From: Verrucomicrobiales bacterium
GTDB lineage: Bacteria > Verrucomicrobiota > Verrucomicrobiae > Limisphaerales > UBA9464
DNA: 16,867 nucleotides
Direction of reading: 5' to 3'
NCBI GenBank assembly: GCA_005789375.1
Contig: SXXZ01000126.1
Coordinates: forward strand, 1 to 16,867
Both the position numbers and the translations under genes were made by a program. The notes beneath the pieces were generated by a model. The model was given only the letters and a program-made list of their open reading frames with translations, had not been told where the DNA came from and made no database searches. This document shows positions 1-6,948 of this stretch, one piece after another; positions within the stretch are counted from its first letter, which is position 1; every line of letters starts with the position of its first letter.

Positions 1-1
1 A

Positions 2-1813
2 ACCTGGTGGGCCGCCTCCAGCCATGGATTGGTTCGTCGGACGGCCTCTGGTTGGGAGCCCGAAGCCATTATTGATGCGGGGGATCGAGCCTGGGCGGTG
101 CGCTCGGTTCGGGGCGTCGCCGTCGATGCATCGGGGCAACTTTGGTTCGCCACTAAGGCCGGTGTGGCTTGCCGGACGTCGAAGGGATGGCGTTTTTTTG
201 AGGGCAAAGACGGACTGCCATGGAACGAGTTCACCGGGATCGCCGCCGGTCCTGCGGGTGAGGTCTGGTTCACCACGTCTCGCGGAGTGATTCGCTGGAA
301 CGGCTCCGAGTTTCAATACCGTCAGGGACTGCGTTGGTTGCCCTCCGATGCTGTGGCGCAGGCCTGGGTCCAAGCCGATGGCCGAGCTTGGTTCGCCACG
401 TCCAGCGGTGTGGGCTTCATCGACCAGCAGCCCATGACTCTCGCCCAGAAGGCTGAGCTTTATGAACGCGAGATGGATCAGTACATCCGCCGCACCTCGT
501 ATGGATTCACGGCCGAAGCCCCATTGAAGACTCCGGCCGATCGGTCGACAGCCGCTCCTGAAGATTCTGACAACGACGGCCTGTGGACCGCGATGTACGG
601 GGCCGGCGAGTGCTTTGCCTATGCTGCGACCCGGGATCCGAAGGCCAAGGCCCGAGCCACGAGGGCCTTCGAGGCGTTGCGGTTTCTCCAGAAGGTGACT
701 CAGGGCGGAACGCCGGCGCCTCCGAAGGGCTATGTGGCTCGAACCGTCCGACCTGTGGAATGGCCCGATCCCAATGCGGGTCGGATCAATGGCGATCGCG
801 AAGAAGCCAAACGCGACGGACTCTGGAAGGTGTATGAGCCCCGCTGGCCCAAGAGCGCCGACGGTCGCTGGTATTGGAAGAGCGACACCAGCAGCGATGA
901 ATTAGACGGGCATTTCTTCTTTCATGCCGCCTACTTCGAGCACGTGGCAGAAACAACTGAAGAGAAGGACCGGTGCCGCGAGGTGGTTCGGGATTTGGCC
1001 GACCATTTGGTGAGCCATGGGTTCAACTTGGTCGACATCGATGGTAAGCCCACCCGGTGGGGACAGTTCGGGCCAGAGTCGGTGAATCGCGACGAACGCT
1101 GGGTGGCCGAGCGCGGGCTCAATTCACTCAGCATCCTCAGTTATCTCGCTGTCGCCGGTTATGTCACGGGGGACCCGAAGTACACGGAGGCTTCCCGTGA
1201 GTTGGTGAACCGACATGGCTATGCGCAGAACTTGATGTTTCCCAAGGTGCAGTTCGGCCCCGGGTCCGGGAACCACTCGGACGACGAAATGGCCGTGATG
1301 TGTTTCTACAACTTGCTGCGCTACGGAAAGGATCCTGCGATCCAGGATCGGGTGCGCTACGCATCCTACGCCTACTGGGCGATGGAGGCTCCGGAACAAA
1401 ATCCCTTCTTCAACTTCGCCTTTGCTGCCGAGGCACTGGGCAAAACCATTCGCAATGTCTGGGGGGAATTTTCCGTGCATCCGTGGGCGGGGTGGCATGA
1501 AGACGCCCTGGCGACGCTGCGGGGGTTTCCCTTGGACCGTTTAAATTGGCCGCATCAGAACTCCCACCGGTTGGACATCGTCCGACTGTCCCGCCAGCAG
1601 GCTCGGGATTTGTACGACCCTCGGGACGAAGGCCGTGGCCGCCGGGTGAACGGCCAGGTATTGCCCGTAGAGAACCGCCATTTCGAGCACTGGAACACCG
1701 ACCCGTGGACCTTGGACTACGGTGGAAGCGGCAATGTTTTGGGCAGCGGCACAGTGTTTCTCTTGCCCTATTATCTAGGACTCTACCACGGCTTTATCGA
1801 GAAGCCCGAGTAG
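2..1813 (+). CDS. Propeller-repeat protein with helical C-terminal domain (5'-partial)
   Basis: The frame is open to the left edge, so the true start lies outside the window; the TTG at 29 need not be the start. Numbered from that TTG, three beta-propeller (Reg_prop-like) repeats carry the signature G-x-x-WF-[AT]-T at residues 39-42, 80-83 and 121-124, a regular spacing of 41. More repeats probably lie upstream. Such repeats usually form periplasmic sensor propellers of hybrid two-component systems, but no kinase or membrane segment follows here. Instead about 450 residues follow, rich in aromatic residues and helix-like stretches (WTAMYGAGECFAYAA, HFFFHAAYFEHVAE). These resemble (alpha/alpha)-barrel proteins of the six-hairpin glycosidase kind, a resemblance by eye only. 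It is probably extracytoplasmic, but the N-terminus that would show a signal peptide is missing. Function unknown; carbohydrate-related activity is a guess. Confidence 0.75.
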   Translation, partial: TWWAASSHGLVRRTASGWEPEAIIDAGDRAWAVRSVRGVAVDASGQLWFATKAGVACRTSKGWRFFEGKDGLPWNEFTGIAAGPAGEVWFTTSRGVIRWNGSEFQYRQGLRWLPSDAVAQAWVQADGRAWFATSSGVGFIDQQPMTLAQKAELYEREMDQYIRRTSYGFTAEAPLKTPADRSTAAPEDSDNDGLWTAMYGAGECFAYAATRDPKAKARATRAFEALRFLQKVTQGGTPAPPKGYVARTVRPVEWPDPNAGRINGDREEAKRDGLWKVYEPRWPKSADGRWYWKSDTSSDELDGHFFFHAAYFEHVAETTEEKDRCREVVRDLADHLVSHGFNLVDIDGKPTRWGQFGPESVNRDERWVAERGLNSLSILSYLAVAGYVTGDPKYTEASRELVNRHGYAQNLMFPKVQFGPGSGNHSDDEMAVMCFYNLLRYGKDPAIQDRVRYASYAYWAMEAPEQNPFFNFAFAAEALGKTIRNVWGEFSVHPWAGWHEDALATLRGFPLDRLNWPHQNSHRLDIVRLSRQQARDLYDPRDEGRGRRVNGQVLPVENRHFEHWNTDPWTLDYGGSGNVLGSGTVFLLPYYLGLYHGFIEKPE

Positions 1814-1915
1814 GCTGGATGGAATCCGACGAATTTTGTCCGAAATACCACCTTGCACACGAGGCCGTCCGATTTAGTTTTATTCCGTCCGGGCGGTTCA
1901 GCCTCGGTTCTCAGC

Positions 1916-3160
1916 ATGATGTCACCCAAGAAGGTCTACTATTTCGACAACAACGCCACGACCCGCGTCGCCCCCGAGGTGGTGACGGCCATGATGCCGT
2001 TCCTGAGTGAGCTGTGGGCCAATCCTTCCAGCGCCTACGCCTTTGGTTCGCAAGTCCACGGTCATGTGGAGAAGGCCCGGGAAACGGTTGCGGCACTAAT
2101 CAACGCGGATCCGAAGGAAGTGACCTTCACGAGCTGCGGAACCGAGTCAAACAATTCGGCCATCCACAGTGCACTGGTGACGAGCGGCAAACGGCACGTG
2201 GTGACCACCGCCGTCGAGCACAGCGCCAATATGAATTTTGGTGCTTATCTCGAGAAACGGGGTTTCGAGGTGACCTATCTGCCAGTGGAAAGCGACGGTT
2301 CGCTCGACTTGCACCTTTTGGAGCGCTCGATCCGGCCCGACACAGCCATCGTTTCGGTCATGATGGCCAACAACGAGACGGGCGTGCTCTTCCCCATCGA
2401 AGAAATCGCCGCCCTGTGCCGCAGCAAGGGTGTTCTTTGCCACACCGACGCCGTTCAGGTGCCCGGCAAGCTCAAGATGGATGTTCACCAACTGGGTGTC
2501 GATTTCCTGTCGTTGAGCGCCCACAAGCTTCATGCCCCCAAGGGCATCGGCATGCTGTACGTCAAGCGCCGGACCAAGTTTCAGCCCTACGTCATCGGCG
2601 GCCACCAAGAGCGCGGTCGCCGTGGCGGCACCGAGAGCGTGGCCAATATTGTGGCCTTTGGCCGGGCCGCTGAGTTAGCGATGGCCAGCATCGACGACGA
2701 GAACACCCGCATCCGGGGCCTTCGGGATCGTTTCGAGAACCACGTTCTGACACGGATCCCGAACACGGTCCGCAATGGTAATCGCAACCTTCGCCTGCCC
2801 AATACGTCCAATATCGCCTTCGATTTTATTGAGGCTGAAGCGGTGTTGCTGTTGCTCGATCAGGCCGGCATTTGCGCCAGTTCCGGATCCGCTTGCACCA
2901 CCGGCTCACTAGACCCGTCACACGTGCTCATGGCCATGGGGCTTCCGCCGATGCGGGCCCGCGGATCGGTGCGCTTCAGTTTTGGCATCTACAACACCGA
3001 GGAAGACGTGGATCACCTCATTGAGAAGCTGACGCCTATCGTCCACCGCCTGCGCGAGATTTCTCCGCTGAGTCCCGAACATCCGGACAACGATACCTAC
3101 GACATCGAGGCTGCCCGTCGGAAGCACGAGTTAGAGATGTCGGGTCAGAGCGAGGGTTGA
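1916..3160 (+). CDS. nifS: Cysteine desulfurase, NifS/IscS class I
   Basis: A PLP enzyme that takes sulfur from L-cysteine as an enzyme persulfide and passes it to Fe-S cluster or thio-cofactor assembly in the cytoplasm. Starting at ATG 1916 (414 aa; ATG 1919 is equally possible) the protein opens with VYYFDNNATT, the usual N-terminus of the family. Visible motifs are His102 (VEHSA), Asp178 and Gln181 (HTDAVQ), the PLP lysine Lys204 (SAHKLHAPKG), RGGTE at 236-240, and catalytic Cys327 in SSGSACTTGSLDPSHVL. The GSLDPSHV form is closer to NifS than to housekeeping IscS. The frame is open upstream to 1853, but those residues resemble nothing in the family. No IscU, IscA or IscR gene lies next to it, so the acceptor is unknown. 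The last ~30 residues are charged and look like a flexible tail. No Shine-Dalgarno sequence is visible. Confidence 0.93.
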   Translation: MMSPKKVYYFDNNATTRVAPEVVTAMMPFLSELWANPSSAYAFGSQVHGHVEKARETVAALINADPKEVTFTSCGTESNNSAIHSALVTSGKRHVVTTAVEHSANMNFGAYLEKRGFEVTYLPVESDGSLDLHLLERSIRPDTAIVSVMMANNETGVLFPIEEIAALCRSKGVLCHTDAVQVPGKLKMDVHQLGVDFLSLSAHKLHAPKGIGMLYVKRRTKFQPYVIGGHQERGRRGGTESVANIVAFGRAAELAMASIDDENTRIRGLRDRFENHVLTRIPNTVRNGNRNLRLPNTSNIAFDFIEAEAVLLLLDQAGICASSGSACTTGSLDPSHVLMAMGLPPMRARGSVRFSFGIYNTEEDVDHLIEKLTPIVHRLREISPLSPEHPDNDTYDIEAARRKHELEMSGQSEG

Positions 3161-3180
3161 TCCCGGTCGGGCTCGGTCCC

Positions 3181-3207
3181 GAGGCGCATGATAATGCTTG
3201 GAGCCTC
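3181..3207 (+). terminator. Possible terminator hairpin after nifS
   Basis: Twenty bases past the nifS stop, GAGGC (3181-3185) and GCATGATAATGC (3186-3197) are followed by GCCTC (3203-3207). GAGGC pairs with GCCTC and GCAT pairs with ATGC, giving a stem with a 5-base bulge and a GATA loop. Only TTA follows, not a clear T-run, so intrinsic termination is uncertain. Confidence 0.3.
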
Positions 3208-3230
3208 TTAATGGTCGGACTGCTTTGGGT

Positions 3231-3258
3231 TCGGGGATGGTCTTTAAAACCTCCCCGA
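3231..3258. terminator. GC-rich inverted repeat, possible bidirectional terminator
   Basis: TCGGGGA (3231-3237) is the perfect reverse complement of TCCCCGA (3252-3258). Inside, GGT (3239-3241) can pair with ACC (3249-3251) past a single bulged T, giving about 10 pairs around the loop CTTTAAA. It lies between the convergent ends of nifS (plus) and the CPXCG gene (minus), where a terminator is expected. No T-run follows on either strand. Confidence 0.4.
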
Positions 3259-3315
3259 CTCAACCTGAGGCCTCTAAAGGCAGGAATGCCGCGATGGCCC
3301 TCAACACTTCGAAAG

Positions 3316-3334
3316 CGAATTATTTTTTAATTCG
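3316..3334. terminator. AT-rich hairpin before the 3' end of the CPXCG gene
   Basis: CGAATTA (3316-3322) and TAATTCG (3328-3334) form a perfect 7-bp stem around TTTTT. It lies 35 bases past the stop of the minus-strand CPXCG gene. The stem is weak and has no external T-run, so a terminator is only one possibility; a protein-binding palindrome is another. Confidence 0.25.
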
Positions 3335-3369
3335 ATTCTTACTGCCGTCTCGCAAACTTCTTTGAGCCC

Positions 3370-3546
3370 TTATGCTTGGACTTCCAAGCTGATTATTTCG
3401 CCGGGCTCACACTCCGCGAAGACCTCAAACGGGCGACAGCAAACCTCGCAATCGGTGGTGAACCGTTGCTGGGCGATGGTTGTGTCGATTACCAGTTCCA
3501 TGCCCTGACCGCAGTACGGGCATTGGACTTCTTCACTTTCCTGCAT
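3370..3546 (-). CDS. CPXCG-motif cysteine-rich small protein
   Basis: A 58-residue protein with Cys9-Pro-Tyr-Cys12-Gly near the start and Cys33-Glu-Val-Cys36-Cys-Arg-Pro-Phe later, then an acidic stretch ending GEIISLEVQA. This pattern (CPYCG ... DCEVCCRP ... GE-hydrophobic-SLE) is that of the CPXCG cysteine-rich family, which is small, widespread and of unknown function. The two CxxC knuckles suggest a bound zinc ion. ATG 3546 is chosen over the upstream ATG at 3591 because it gives the family's normal length and is preceded by AAGGTGGG (3556-3549 on the minus strand), a plausible ribosome binding site. It is transcribed away from flhF. A link with either the cysteine desulfurase or the flagellar genes cannot be shown. 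Confidence 0.85.
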   Translation of the reverse strand: MQESEEVQCPYCGQGMELVIDTTIAQQRFTTDCEVCCRPFEVFAECEPGEIISLEVQA

Positions 3547-3548
3547 GA

Positions 3549-3556
3549 CCCACCTT
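3549..3556 (-). promoter_or_regulatory. Ribosome binding site that decides the CPXCG start
   Basis: Read on the minus strand, AAGGTGGG lies directly upstream of ATG 3546, with six bases between the AAGG core and the ATG. It supports the 58-residue form. It is one of the few Shine-Dalgarno-like sequences in this window. Confidence 0.45.
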
Positions 3557-3642
3557 GGTCTCGCACAGGCGGACTGCCAAGTGGGGATCACTCCTGGAAA
3601 AATTAAGGAAATCCATTAGTTCAATTTACAGTGATTCGGCAC

Positions 3643-3665
3643 GGAACGTGTTTACCCGACGTTCC
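3643..3665 (+). promoter_or_regulatory. Inverted repeat just upstream of flhF
   Basis: GGAACGT (3643-3649) and ACGTTCC (3659-3665) are perfect reverse complements around nine bases, ending four bases before the chosen flhF ATG (3670). In mRNA it would form a stem-loop abutting the start codon and could restrict ribosome access. As DNA it could be an operator for the flagellar block. Which one applies cannot be told from sequence. Confidence 0.4.
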
Positions 3666-3669
3666 ATTC

Positions 3670-4854
3670 ATGTTGGTTCATACCTTCATCGTCGAATCAG
3701 CGACCGAGGCAGTTGGCCTCATCCGGAACAAATTGGGCCCCGACGCGGTCGTGCTCAATGTTCGGAAGATTCCTGCCGAAGGGGTGTCGAAGTTGTGGAA
3801 GAAGCCTAAGCTGGAGGTCTTGGCTGCGGTGATGCCTAAGCCAGGTCAGGAGACCATCGAGTCGGTTCTAAATTCTGCCGACCTCGCGGTTCCGGTCGAC
3901 AGAATTGTACCGTCGCCAGTCGCTCTGGATCCGTTGGCGGATTTGCGTCGGGAGATGTCCGAGATCCGTGCCGAAGTACTGAGGCATCGCGATTCGAGCC
4001 AGGAGCGAGAACCGGCGGTGGCGGATCTGGGTGGTTTCACAGAATTGGCTGCAGAATCCGTTCTTATCGAACCGTTTGCCACCAAGGCCGTTTCCTATCC
4101 TGGCGACTGGCAGCTCGGCCCCATTCTGGAGGCTACCGGACTTCAGCCACGCCATGTCCTTCGAGTGGTAGAACGGTTGTGCCAGGACTATGGCGAGGCC
4201 GCTCCAGAGGCCCTGGGCGAACAATTGGCTCTCGCCTCGAAGGTTCTCAAAGGGGAGTGGTTGGTGCCTCCAGCCCTGTCACCCAGCGGCACCCCTGAAA
4301 CCCATGTCCTCATCGGTCCGGCAGGTTCCGGAAAGACGACGGCGCTGTGCAAGTGGTTGGCTCAGTTGGTTTTGGTGGAAGGGCGTTCCACAGCGGTTTT
4401 CCGGCTCGATGGAGAAACGGCCAACACCGGCGAATTCCTCAGCGTGCATTCGGAAGTGTTGGGAGTGCCGGTCCAGCGAAGCCTGACCCCGGATTGGCGA
4501 TCTGCCGCTGAGATGGTCTTCATCGATCTTCCCGGTATTTCCCACACCGATCGATCCTCGATGAACAAGCTTCTAGAGCAGTTGAAGGAAATGCGTCCCG
4601 CACAGGTTCACCTAGTGCTCAATGCAGCCTACGAATCCGCCTTGCTGATGGCTCAGATTCGGGGCTTTGCGCCGCTCCAACCGGACGACTGGATGGCCAC
4701 ACACCTCGATGAGGAACCTCGCTGGGGAAAACTCTGGAATGGGATCATGGGCACAAATTGCCCCCTAAGTTGGATGGGGATTGGGCAAAATATTCCCGGC
4801 ATGTTTCACCGGGCAGATCCAGTGCGGGTTCTGAATCGTCAATTCAACCGGTAA
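3670..4854 (+). CDS. flhF: Flagellar SRP-like GTPase FlhF, divergent
   Basis: FlhF is the third SRP-type GTPase. It sets the number and polar site of flagella. The chosen ATG gives 394 aa starting MLVHTFIVESATEAVGLIRNKLGPDAV, the classic FlhF N-terminus; a GTG at 3631 would add 13 residues unlike the family. Residues ~75-130 are a charged linker (B domain), ~145-200 the helical N domain, and ~212-394 the G domain. The P-loop GPAGSGKTT (216-224) and the late GIGQNIPG (370-377) are clear. Other motifs are altered: where FlhF normally has DTAGR there is IDLPGIS (from 284), TKLDE is THLDE (344-348), and the DTYR-type motif after the P-loop reads RLDGETAN. Nucleotide binding or hydrolysis may therefore be changed. 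It heads a plus-strand flagellar block; the usual neighbours flhA and flhG are not beside it. Confidence 0.88.
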   Translation: MLVHTFIVESATEAVGLIRNKLGPDAVVLNVRKIPAEGVSKLWKKPKLEVLAAVMPKPGQETIESVLNSADLAVPVDRIVPSPVALDPLADLRREMSEIRAEVLRHRDSSQEREPAVADLGGFTELAAESVLIEPFATKAVSYPGDWQLGPILEATGLQPRHVLRVVERLCQDYGEAAPEALGEQLALASKVLKGEWLVPPALSPSGTPETHVLIGPAGSGKTTALCKWLAQLVLVEGRSTAVFRLDGETANTGEFLSVHSEVLGVPVQRSLTPDWRSAAEMVFIDLPGISHTDRSSMNKLLEQLKEMRPAQVHLVLNAAYESALLMAQIRGFAPLQPDDWMATHLDEEPRWGKLWNGIMGTNCPLSWMGIGQNIPGMFHRADPVRVLNRQFNR

Positions 4855-4933
4855 TCGGCTGTTTAAAAACAAAACAAGTACATGAATGCTTATGGCACTC
4901 GGTTTGCTTGAAGGGAATGAGCGGGGTTGTTTT

Positions 4934-5185
4934 ATGCGAAAGTTTATGATCACAGGTGCCTTAGGTGGCTTTGCTGTCGGCGGGTTTTCAGGCCTGTACC
5001 AGGGCGCTGGCGGATCTGAGGTTTTCTGGCGTGCGGCGGTTTCGGCCGGTGTCCTTGGCATGTTGATGCGTTGGTGGTGGGGCGTCTGGAGGAGATCCCT
5101 TCATGAAGCCAAGATGCAACAGATCAACCAGATCACAGAGGCCATGAGCAAGCTCCCTGGGGAAGTCGATCGAGTGTCCAATTAA
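4934..5185 (+). CDS. Small glycine-rich membrane protein in flagellar block
   Basis: Not recognised. With the ATG at 4934 it has 83 residues: MRKF, then a glycine-rich hydrophobic segment (MITGALGGFAVGGFSGLYQGAG), a second hydrophobic segment (VFWRAAVSAGVLGMLMRWWWGVW), then a soluble amphipathic tail rich in Gln, Lys and Glu (SLHEAKMQQINQITEAMSKLPGEV). The first segment has GxxxG-like spacing that favours helix packing. Two segments would make a hairpin with both ends on the same side, and the arginines after WWWGVW suggest the tail is cytoplasmic. An earlier ATG at 4886 would add 16 unremarkable residues. It lies between flhF (79 bases before) and fliA (16 bases after), the place where flhG/fleN often sits. 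That location argues for a flagellar role, but function is unknown. Confidence 0.7.
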   Translation: MRKFMITGALGGFAVGGFSGLYQGAGGSEVFWRAAVSAGVLGMLMRWWWGVWRRSLHEAKMQQINQITEAMSKLPGEVDRVSN

Positions 5186-5201
5186 GAACTAGCCGAATCC
5201 T

Positions 5202-6008
5202 ATGCCTGCATCTTCTCCCACCACGGAAGACCCCGTTCCATTGCGGAAGACCCCGCCTCAGTTCTCCCAATACCAAAAGATTCGGCCCGGGACACCCAAG
5301 GAAGCGGAGCTGATCGAACAATACCTTCCATTCGTTAAGAATGTCGTGGGTCGATTGGCGTTGAGTCTGCCCTCTCATGTCGATTTGGACGACCTTTACA
5401 GCGCCGGATTGGTGGGTCTTCTGAATGCGGTCCGTAACTATGATCCCATGGCCGGATCCAGCTTTGAGTCCTACGCACGGGTTCGCATCCGTGGATCCAT
5501 TTTTGACGAATTGCGCCGTTTGGATTGGGTGCCGAGGTCCGTTCATGACAAAGCACGGAAGGTTCAGGCCGTCATCCAGCAAATCGAGCAGTCCAAGGGG
5601 CAGCCTCCGACCGATGTCGAAATCGCGGCGGCGCTGGGCCTGTCCATGAACGATTACGACGATCTGATGAATCAGATCCGGCCGGCCACCTTTGTGTGTT
5701 TGGATGCCGTCAGTGGCAATGAAGACGGCGGCGAAACTCCTCAACATGAGACCATCTCGGATGAGACGACGCTCAATCCGGTCGATTCGACTGTCCGCAA
5801 TGAAATGGCACGTCTGATCGAGACGCGGCTATCCACTCTGCCCGAGATGCAGCGGAAGGTGCTGGCGCTCTACTACTTTGAAGACCTTCGTTTGCGCGAG
5901 ATTGCCGAGGTCTTTGGGCTCACCGAGTCCCGAATTTGCCAGATCCATTCCCAGGCCATTCTTGCGCTCCGGGGTTATCTGCAGCGGATGGTTGCCGATG
6001 ATCGCTAA
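5202..6008 (+). CDS. fliA: Flagellar sigma factor FliA (sigma-28)
   Basis: A sigma-70-family factor of the FliA/WhiG type that directs RNA polymerase to late flagellar and chemotaxis promoters. In the 268 residues, region 2 spans about 38-108, with YLPFVKNVVGRLALSLPSHV, DLDDLYSAGLVGLLNAVRNY and SFESYARVRIRGSIFDELRR. Region 3 follows (WVPRSVHDKARKVQ, then ~135-160). Region 4 is at about 205-262, with STLPEMQRKVLALYYFEDL and the helix-turn-helix LREIAEVFGLTESRICQIHS. A ~30-residue Pro-rich N-terminal extension precedes region 2. Length is near the family norm. No anti-sigma factor FlgM gene is visible in the window. The leader before the ATG is not a Shine-Dalgarno sequence. It is followed by motA after 51 bases, suggesting co-transcription. 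Confidence 0.96.
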   Translation: MPASSPTTEDPVPLRKTPPQFSQYQKIRPGTPKEAELIEQYLPFVKNVVGRLALSLPSHVDLDDLYSAGLVGLLNAVRNYDPMAGSSFESYARVRIRGSIFDELRRLDWVPRSVHDKARKVQAVIQQIEQSKGQPPTDVEIAAALGLSMNDYDDLMNQIRPATFVCLDAVSGNEDGGETPQHETISDETTLNPVDSTVRNEMARLIETRLSTLPEMQRKVLALYYFEDLRLREIAEVFGLTESRICQIHSQAILALRGYLQRMVADDR

Positions 6009-6059
6009 CCAACGCCTCTTCATTATCGCCCTCTCACCTCGGACTCACTCCTTTCACGT

Positions 6060-6917
6060 ATGCTAGTCATTATTGGTTCGATCATTGTCATGGTCTCTGT
6101 CTTGGGAGGCTTCATGATGGCTGGTGGCCATCCGGCGGTCCTCCTCCAGTGGTCTGAGTTCGTCGTCATCCTGGGTTCAGCCTTTGGATCAATGGTCACC
6201 ATGGCGCCGATGAAGGTTCACAAGGACCTGATCGCCCAGATCATCGGCTGCCTCAAAGGTTCCCCGTACAATAAGGCGGCCTATGAAGACATGTTCAAGG
6301 CGCTCTATGAGGTGTTCATGCTGGGGCGCCGTAACGGCATGGTTTCCTTGGAGCCTCACATCGGAGAACCTTCGACCAGCAGCATCTTCACCAAGTATGT
6401 CGCATTCTCGAAAGACCACCATGCGATCGCTCTACTGACCGGGGCTTTGCGACCCCTCATTGATGGCAAGGTGAAGCCGGACCAGGTCGGCCTGCTGATG
6501 GAGACGGAGATCAATGCCATGGAGCAGGAGCATCATAAACCCATCGATGTGCTCGCCAAGACCTCAGACGCCATGCCGGGATTCGGGATCGTGGCTGCTG
6601 TGCTCGGAATCGTCGTCACTATGGGATCGATCGGTGGACCGGTTGCGGAAATTGGTCACCATGTGGCTGCAGCATTGGTCGGAACCTTTTTGGGGATTCT
6701 GGTTTCCTATGGTTTTCTTGGGCCGTTGGTTGCTGCCATGATCTTCAATGGCAACGCCGAGATCGGTTACTACCGGACTTTGACCAAGGCCGTTTCGAGC
6801 TTCGCTACTGGCTCTGCCCCCATGATGGCTCTGGAGATCGCGCGACGCGGCCTGCCGGGGGATGTGAAGCCCACCGCCGAGGAGTTGGAAGCGATGCTCA
6901 AGGCTGCTAGCAAATAG
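6060..6917 (+). CDS. motA: Flagellar motor stator protein MotA
   Basis: The inner-membrane stator subunit that, with MotB, forms the ion channel driving rotation. The 285 aa are close to the usual length, with four membrane segments at about 2-21, 31-50, 172-194 and 200-228 and the large cytoplasmic loop between the second and third. Residues known to matter in E. coli MotA fall at the same numbers here: Arg90 and Glu98 in the loop (GRRNGMVSLE), Pro173 (AMPGFGIVAAVLG) and Pro222 (FLGPLVAAM). The form resembles proton-type MotA, though ion type cannot be fixed from sequence alone. The leader CTCACTCCTTTCACGT before the ATG is pyrimidine-rich. motB follows after 31 bases. Confidence 0.96.
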   Translation: MLVIIGSIIVMVSVLGGFMMAGGHPAVLLQWSEFVVILGSAFGSMVTMAPMKVHKDLIAQIIGCLKGSPYNKAAYEDMFKALYEVFMLGRRNGMVSLEPHIGEPSTSSIFTKYVAFSKDHHAIALLTGALRPLIDGKVKPDQVGLLMETEINAMEQEHHKPIDVLAKTSDAMPGFGIVAAVLGIVVTMGSIGGPVAEIGHHVAAALVGTFLGILVSYGFLGPLVAAMIFNGNAEIGYYRTLTKAVSSFATGSAPMMALEIARRGLPGDVKPTAEELEAMLKAASK

Positions 6918-6948
6918 CCTAAATATTCACACCTAACCTATATAAATC

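Noticed and set aside
1853..1915. N-terminal extension of the cysteine desulfurase, and a TTGCAC promoter box at 1853
   Set aside because: The extension has no family similarity. The TTGCAC box has no acceptable -10 element at 16-18 bases.
3631..3660. Possible sigma-54 promoter (CGGCAC...) before flhF
   Set aside because: A GG dinucleotide is present, but the required GC ten bases later is not; the rest of the consensus fails.
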